From: Chalciporus piperatus
Lineage: Eukaryota > Basidiomycota > Agaricomycetes > Boletales > Boletaceae
DNA length: 39,977 nucleotides
Assembly (NCBI GenBank): GCA_038093975.1
Contig: JBBPTG010000224.1
Span: 1-39,977, forward strand
Direction of reading: 5' to 3'
The notes below the pieces were generated by a model. The model did no database searches. It was not told where the DNA came from and was given only the letters and a program-made list of their open reading frames with translations. Positions within the stretch are counted from its first letter, which is position 1. Each line of letters opens with the position of its first letter. Both the position numbers and the translations under genes were made by a program. Shown in pieces: positions 34,574-39,977 of this stretch.

Positions 34574-35152
34574 TAGTCTCAGTTTTGTTGAATGCTCAGA
34601 TGTAAGATTATAGGACAGGTTGATACTGTACGTGGTTGAGCTCTTGCTACTGGATTGCTCACCCGAGCCGCTAACAGCACGCGTTTTTTTCGGGACTGCT
34701 TCGACTTGTTCAGACGCGTCGAGCATTCCCGAGTCTACGTCGTGAGTGATCGCGTCAGATTGCGCTTGTGGATCAGTGCCATACATAATAGTCTTCAGTG
34801 GTTCTGGGTTATCGCTATCATCTACTCTCTCTTCTTCTTTTCCATTGTCAGAATTTGCAGAATGACATTGTGCCTTGCTGTGGTAAGGTGTCCGTACCTA
34901 GGCCCCCTGAAGCTCCCATGTATGTTAGTCCGGGGAATAGCAGATTTCAGGGCGAAAAATGGCGAAATGTCAGTCCGGAGATAGCAAATTTGACAGTTTG
35001 ACCAGGCGCGAAAACCCGGATGTCTCTCCGCCTTGGCAGATTTGACAGCTGGCCCCGAGAATCATTGATCATGATATGCTCGGGTATACAATGCCTGATT
35101 GGCAAAACTCGCCAACCTTTACTCCTGTCTCACACGGCAAGCCATACTATGA
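34574..35152. other. intergenic between CHAT gene and NACHT relic
   Basis: No gene seen. Related 16-mers GCAAATTTGACAGTTT (34984) and GCAGATTTGACAGCTG (35036) sit about 50 bp apart. Confidence 0.4.
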
Positions 35153-35793
35153 CCGAGGATTTGTCGCATCGTCGATTAAAAGCGAGCACGAGCTTTGGGG
35201 GAATGGTGGATGGCTTCGTTTAGTAACGAGCAGTTCAAACCGATCTTTGGGGCCGTATCCTCCTCGCGCCCTCGATCGGATGAATTCGCATGCGAGACGC
35301 GCCCACTCGAACAGCCTGTCGGCCTTTTGCGCGAGCGTGGCGTAATCCACCTCGCCGAAGTGGTCATGAAGACTGTGGAGGCGGTGGGAAATAAGGAATG
35401 ATCTTGTAATGAATGATATCTCGTTCAGTGGATCCTGGGTCAATACTGTCCATCGTCTTCGTGCGGACGTGGGCCTTGTCGTGTAGCGCGTCATTGATGT
35501 CAGGAAGGGGACGAGAAGGACGAGAATGCGGACGTTCGATGGAAGTTTGGTGAGCTCGTCTCGGAGCACTTGGAGGATTTCCTCTCGAGAACTCTCTGGG
35601 CCACTCTCGTCCAATGCGTCCATGACGATGACAATTGGTCCAAGCGTGACAGCTTTTGACAATGGTTCCAGCACGAAACTCTGCCATTGTTGGACGATGT
35701 CCACCGTATTCTTGAGCGACGCGTTTGTGGAGACAGCTTCTGCCACAATGTGCGCCAAAATTGCAATCCGCCAAGTCGCGTGCGATGGTCGAG
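35153..35793 (-). pseudogene. NACHT domain relic
   Basis: It reads as STIARDLADCN, AEAVSTNASLKNTVDIVQQW, IVIVMDALDESGPESS, RPLPDINDALHDKAHVR, DYATLAQKADRLFEWARLAC and PKDRFELLVT, matching the NACHT gene at 3478-5003 at roughly 88-90% DNA identity in stretches compared by eye. The P-loop half is absent: homology begins at the STIARDL codons (35793). There are frame changes at about 35530 and 35410, and an internal deletion near 35220 removes the region matching SSDSDDGSLLDHMYN. Walker B survives but the fragment cannot encode a working NTPase. Confidence 0.9.
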
Positions 35794-36146
35794 GTGGGCC
35801 TCGTCATGGCGGTAGTGTCACTGTAATTCCAAACGGACACACGGAGTGCGCCTCTACCTTCGAGGATGTCAACTTGAATGTCCCCACACGAAGACGGGCG
35901 GTACGTACCGTCAGTGACGCTCCCGACGTCACGGAACGCATCACCGTCCAACGTAGTGGCACACGACGGCCCATAAGAAACGCGACCAGCCGGGCAAGGC
36001 AAACGGTCGATGATGGTATGGTTATACATGAAGGCAAGACGATGAAATTCGGTCGTCGACGAGCACCAAAGTTTCGTCACACGAAGAGGAAGAGAAGAGG
36101 GGAGTTGTGGAATAGAGAGCAGAGGCAGTCTGAGAGGGTTTATATA
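35794..36146 (-). other. TATA box and short open frame fused to the NACHT relic
   Basis: TATATAAA lies on the minus strand at 36146-36139. About 110 bp downstream an ATG at about 36029 opens MYNHTIIDRLPCPAGRVSYG, which runs through DGDAFRDVGSVTDGTYRPSS and VSVWNYSDTTAMTRP directly in frame into STIARDLADC of the NACHT relic. I do not recognise the leader. It may be the 5' end of an unrelated gene joined to the relic by a rearrangement. Confidence 0.45.
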
Positions 36147-37234
36147 CCCTTTCGCCGTTGTGGGCGAGGGGCTCACGGATCATGTACATGGCGCAGCGCC
36201 GCAAGTATGTGTGGCGAGCATCGCTGGTATGGCAACAGGAAGCCCGAGGGGCGGGATGTTTCGGCTCTTGTGGCGCGAGCCAACCTCGATTCGATGGGTT
36301 GTGGGGCTTGCGCCTCCAACGCAGAGTATAAACAAAAGTGTCAGTCACTGGACGCGGGGGCCCAGGGGAGTGGGCGCGTAGCTACTGGCGTTACGCGTAT
36401 CATTGGGTCAAGTGAGACCCTAGATCTTCTTGTCGCCCCCTCGTTCCGTCGAAAAGGCGCTGCCAGACTCACAGCTTCGATTGATGAAACTAGACCGTCT
36501 TGGGAGCTCAAGGCCTCACGGATGAGCAGGGTGATCAAGTAGTTCAAGAATGCAGGAATCTGTCGATGGCCATCGTCGGGAGTCAGTGGGCGTACCGGCG
36601 TTACGGTCAACCTTTTGTAAGACGGTCGTTTATATCGGACACGGTTTGATCGTGCGGGACAACTCGGACAATCTGATGTGTTCACCAGTGAGTCATCTGG
36701 ACATCTAGAAGACGTCCCAAGGCTGTGGAAGAGAGTCAGACTCGGTCCTGAAGTGACAATCGGACTCGGAGAGTCAGCCTTGCCGGTCACGTGTACTACT
36801 ATGGTACTAGTGTACAGCCAACGGTCGGCCCTTGTCCTCATGAAGCCATCCGAGTCAGTCACTGGAGTCAGTCAGAGACCACCTGCAACTCTTTATAAAC
36901 CTGCGCAGTACCGTAAGTCTCGACACGAACGCTCAGCGCAACCACAGAGCGCTGTCTTTGGGTGGGGAGTTCCTTATCTGCCACACTCGTTCCATCCTCA
37001 CCCGAGCGCTCTCGCCTGTCGCTCCTTTTACCTGTCCACCTCGTTCTGTTTCGGGCTCGGGATCCTGAGCGCGAATCAAACTCATCCTTTCCGGTCAAGT
37101 TTCAGTCACTCCGTACCTAATTGCCATCCATACGTCGTATGCTGAACGTCTGGCATTCGCCGTATTCACACTTGTGATTTACTTTCCTGTGCTATCAGAA
37201 CGCATATTCGGCACGTCGTAATGAAATAGTACTA
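36147..37234. other. region without a recognisable gene
   Basis: Open frames on both strands (for example minus 36862-36341) resemble nothing I know. GAGTCAGTC/GGAGTCAGTC repeats at 36852-36875 precede a plus-strand TATAAA at 36893-36898, so a plus-strand promoter is possible but has no gene I can assign. Confidence 0.35.
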
Positions 37235-38560
37235 CTAGATACCCATGTGTAACCACATAATCCGTTGATCGAACGGTATCTCTGTGCAACTTGTGATGGT
37301 TCGATGTAATGCGAGAGCCGCCCGAGTATGATCCAGACGTCTCGACTTATCACCCACCATATTCTCATAAAACCTGGCTGCCATCACTCTGGCAAGCACT
37401 GGATCCACAGCCTAAATCGGTCCGACCACAGAAGGAAACCCTGCACACTGCATTGCTGCAGCGATATGAACCATCTCGCCTGTCTCGGGCGATCCTGAAC
37501 TCTGCGCATCTCCAGCAATAGTATGAGAGGTGGAGAGGAATGCAAATCTCGCCTGCTGCATATCGAGTCGCATGATGGCTTCCGTCTTGAGATGGCCATC
37601 ACTGAGGACGAGGGACGACTCGAATGGGCGTTGACGATTCGCGATCGCAGGACAGTCCATGTGAACGAACTCGTTCCTTCCCAGTTCTTCAGCAACCCTC
37701 GCCACTCTGCTATCTTGACCTTTGATACGGGTAGTCATCGCCAACAGAGCAATGCACTGTGTCAGAGGAGCCAGTTCGCTCTCAGCGGGATCTCGACCGT
37801 CTTCCGCGATGTCCGGTGCTGTGTCTACGGCGACGAAATGTGGTTGTTCTGTGGAGGAGTATGAAAGCAATTTACGTCTTGCACGCATGAGCTCCGTAAT
37901 GCTGGGGGTGTACGATGAGATATAGAGGTCGGTGAAGTTTGGTTGCCCCTCCTCGTGTGGTCCGGCAGCATGCAGGGGGAGAAGAGAGAACTCGGCGATT
38001 GGGTACCACCAGATACGGGATCGGAGAGGCTGGAACTTTTGAAGGATCTCTGTGATTGGGGAAACAACCAAGGACCACAGCTCTTGGAGGAGAAGAATGA
38101 CAGCCTCTGTCCTATCCTCTGCCTCAGAGATGGCAGTGAGAGAACGGAGTCGCGAAGCTAGCTCAGCGACGTGGGCTGTGGTCGGTTTGAGGATCACGGT
38201 GATGGAGAACAATGAGTGCGTCGCAGGAGTACTGGCTAGCGTTGACAATCACAACGGCTCCGTGGATGGCTCCTTGCTGGAGGTCACAGAAAAGGATAGG
38301 TTCGAGGAAATGGGAGAGGCCGGGCAACTTTCGAATAGCAGTTACGACATGTTGCAATCGAGAATTGAGTTTCCACACCCAATCCTCGTCGCGGTCACCC
38401 GAGCAACGTGAAGCGCGTGAACCTCTCTCCCAATCTCTTCCCATCCTCGCCAGTTCCGTTAACTTCATCCAGAGGTGAACGCAGACGGAGAAACCCAGTC
38501 CAGAAAACGCCACGTCCGTGTTCTAGCAGCTCGACTGCAGTGGAACATTTACCATCGCCC
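37235..38560 (-). pseudogene. second CHAT-domain copy, inverted and disabled
   Basis: Homologous to 33220-34573 in opposite orientation. Blocks: FWTGFLRLRSPLDEV, VVIVNASQYSCDALIVLHHR, LLPLHAAGPHEEGQPNFTDL, FVAVDTAPDIAEDG, ending LHMGI before TAG 37237-37235. Disabling changes relative to the plus-strand copy: a missing segment near 38400 that changes frame; a 14-bp deletion near 38190 that changes frame; and TGG to TAG at about 37414, after which homology continues (VMAARFYENMVG). The TPR part is absent. The catalytic positions are HMDCPA and LSTSHT, so His-Gly and Cys are missing here as in the other copy. Confidence 0.9.
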
Positions 38561-38819
38561 ACCAGACACACTCTGGCCTCGCTGATGATGCCGTCGCGTA
38601 TGAAGTAGAAGTAGGCCGCCCCCAAGTCCCAGCGACCTTCCGAGTCCCAGCAATCTTCTTTCATGAGCGTCGTTACCCCGGTTTGCCGCTAGTACTGGCA
38701 TGATGTGGCAATCTCTCTGGACTTCCATCACAATCACTCCACGTACACCGGACCACCACATTGCTTATTTTTTGGAACGAATTAAAGGCCTCCCCATAGA
38801 CATCGACTGTACGGCATGA

Positions 38820-39805
38820 TTTTCCTCGGGGGCCTCAGGTTACGCATTGCTGCTTGCGCATGTGCATCGCTGGCGCTCCATGAAGGTGAGATTCTCGAGA
38901 TCTGGATTCATGGAGGAGTTTATTGAAGCCGCCTCTCAGCCATCCATCCCTGCCGCTTCCCAGCTTACCACTTTGCAACTCCAGGTAGACATGTATGTAA
39001 CGCCCAGCAGGAGTACGACACCTACCCACCTGAATCATTCCTCATTCTTTTCGGTGGGTTAGCGCCATACCTCGAACGAATAGCGTTTTGGGGGGTGCAC
39101 GTAGACTGGAACCAGCACTGGATCTCATCCGCACCTAATCTTACACACCTCGACCTCGGATTTCATATGGACGAACCTGGCATACCCTGGCCGCAGTTAC
39201 TCACCATCTTGCGGGGTTCTCCGAAGCTGAAGAAACTCAGTTTACATTTTCTACACCCATGGGGAGAATGGGAAGAACCAATTGATCCCATGCTAGAGGG
39301 TCCAATCCAGCTTCTCGATTTGACCGACCTTTTCCTCGGAGACCCTGACGCAGGTCAATGCCTTGAGCTCCTCCGCAAGCATTACATTCCAGCTCTCAAA
39401 AATCTTGGTCTGAATTTCATGTTGCAAAGCTATAGCCTCATCCCGGAGCTCGCCGACATTTCTCTGACAGGCCCCTCGCCCGAGGCTCAACCTCGTACTT
39501 TTCTCAGTGGTCTCGAAAAGTTCAAGGTCATCTCCCTGCCCTGCAGAGAGGAAGAAGTCGAGACCCTCTACGGAGAGCTTCAGAACATCAAATCACTCAA
39601 CCTTGCCCTTGGTAACATCCCTCAGTTCCTCACGCTCCTCGCTAAGCCTTGCCCGTTGCCGGGACAGGATGTCCGGCTACCTCGCCTCGAAAATGTCTAC
39701 CTCGAGGGCGAGTACAAGTACGCAGGTATCATCCCAGAGGTACTGCGAGAGCGAGAAAAGTTGGGGTATCCTATCAAATCGTCAAGCACCTGTCTACGAT
39801 AATAT
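38820..39805 (+). pseudogene. LRR part of an F-box/LRR gene, truncated
   Basis: It begins within the gene: ALLLAHVHRWRSMKVRFSRS, then LTTLQLQVD. A 20-bp interruption (38993-39012) changes frame, then it continues as EYDTYPPESFLILFGGLAPY, WGVHVDWNQHWISSAPNLTH, LKKLSLHFLHPWGEW and LENVYLEGEYKY before a stop at about 39802. The layout matches the LRR half of Agaricomycete F-box proteins. No F-box is found upstream; homology starts abruptly near 38820 next to unrelated sequence. A 3' exon beyond the window is possible. Confidence 0.65.
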
Positions 39806-39977
39806 CAACTTCCGACTCGGAGCGTATCTGCAGGCGCGGATTCCAGTAAGTCTGTCTATGTCCCTGACTAATGATACAATATCTTACAAGTGTTTACAAG
39901 TTTTCACTTTCACAATTGTGTTGTACGTGGATAAGCGTCATTCGGTCGATGAAAACTTGCAGGAGAGCAGGTTGAAG

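Noticed and set aside
36678..37145. 155-codon plus-strand frame
   Set aside because: No recognisable domain and repetitive GAGTCAGTC content; probably non-coding.
1..39977. CRISPR arrays, bacterial operons, rRNA, plasmid origins
   Set aside because: The DNA is eukaryotic with spliceosomal introns; no regularly spaced repeats or such elements were seen.

Overview
The window is nuclear DNA from a filamentous basidiomycete, most likely an Agaricomycete. Coding regions are cut by many 45-110 bp introns of GTRNGT...CTNAC...YAG type, and there is a large NACHT-WD40 STAND protein plus a C2/TPR/CHAT family of the kind expanded in Agaricomycetes. A Rhizoctonia-like (Ceratobasidiaceae) source is a guess from general family knowledge; no marker proves it.

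Layout. 1-345 (+): last exons of a secreted metallophosphoesterase whose paralogue lies at 17,048-19,912 (-). 954-6,413 (-): NACHT protein with 14 WD40 repeats. 7,707-8,102 (-): small unknown protein. 8,828-14,878 (+): REV3, catalytic subunit of DNA polymerase zeta, 21 exons, about 1,606 codons, tail-to-tail with an AGTRAP-like membrane protein (14,951-15,719, -). 17,048-19,912 (-): the full phosphoesterase, 18 exons, 623 codons, with a GC-AG intron inside the GNHE active-site motif. 20,415-20,498 (+): intron-containing tRNA-Lys(CTT), followed by a 76-nt hairpin. 20.6-23.2 kb: simple-sequence-rich DNA without a firm gene. 23,299-25,159 (-): F-box/LRR protein. 25,621-26,426 (-): UBC13, head-to-head with elongin C (26,590-27,345, +) over 163 bp.

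From 29 kb to the end the window looks like accessory, decaying DNA: a frame-broken Agaricomycete-specific gene, a broken C2-TPR-CHAT gene, a NACHT relic, a second CHAT copy inverted relative to the first, and a truncated LRR gene. Both CHAT copies lack the expected catalytic His and Cys. They form a roughly 1 kb inverted repeat of about 94% identity (sampled by eye). A short poly(A)-tailed insert with a 13-bp target-site duplication sits in the last intron of the 29-30.6 kb gene.

Working together. REV3 (error-prone translesion synthesis) and UBC13 (with Mms2, K63 chains on PCNA for the error-free branch) both serve DNA-damage tolerance. Elongin C and the F-box protein belong to ubiquitin-ligase assemblies. 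The NACHT-WD40 and CHAT genes belong to families linked to non-self recognition or regulated cell death in fungi. Exon structures were assembled by eye; the main genes sum to multiples of three, which supports them. The 5' end of the NACHT gene is unresolved.
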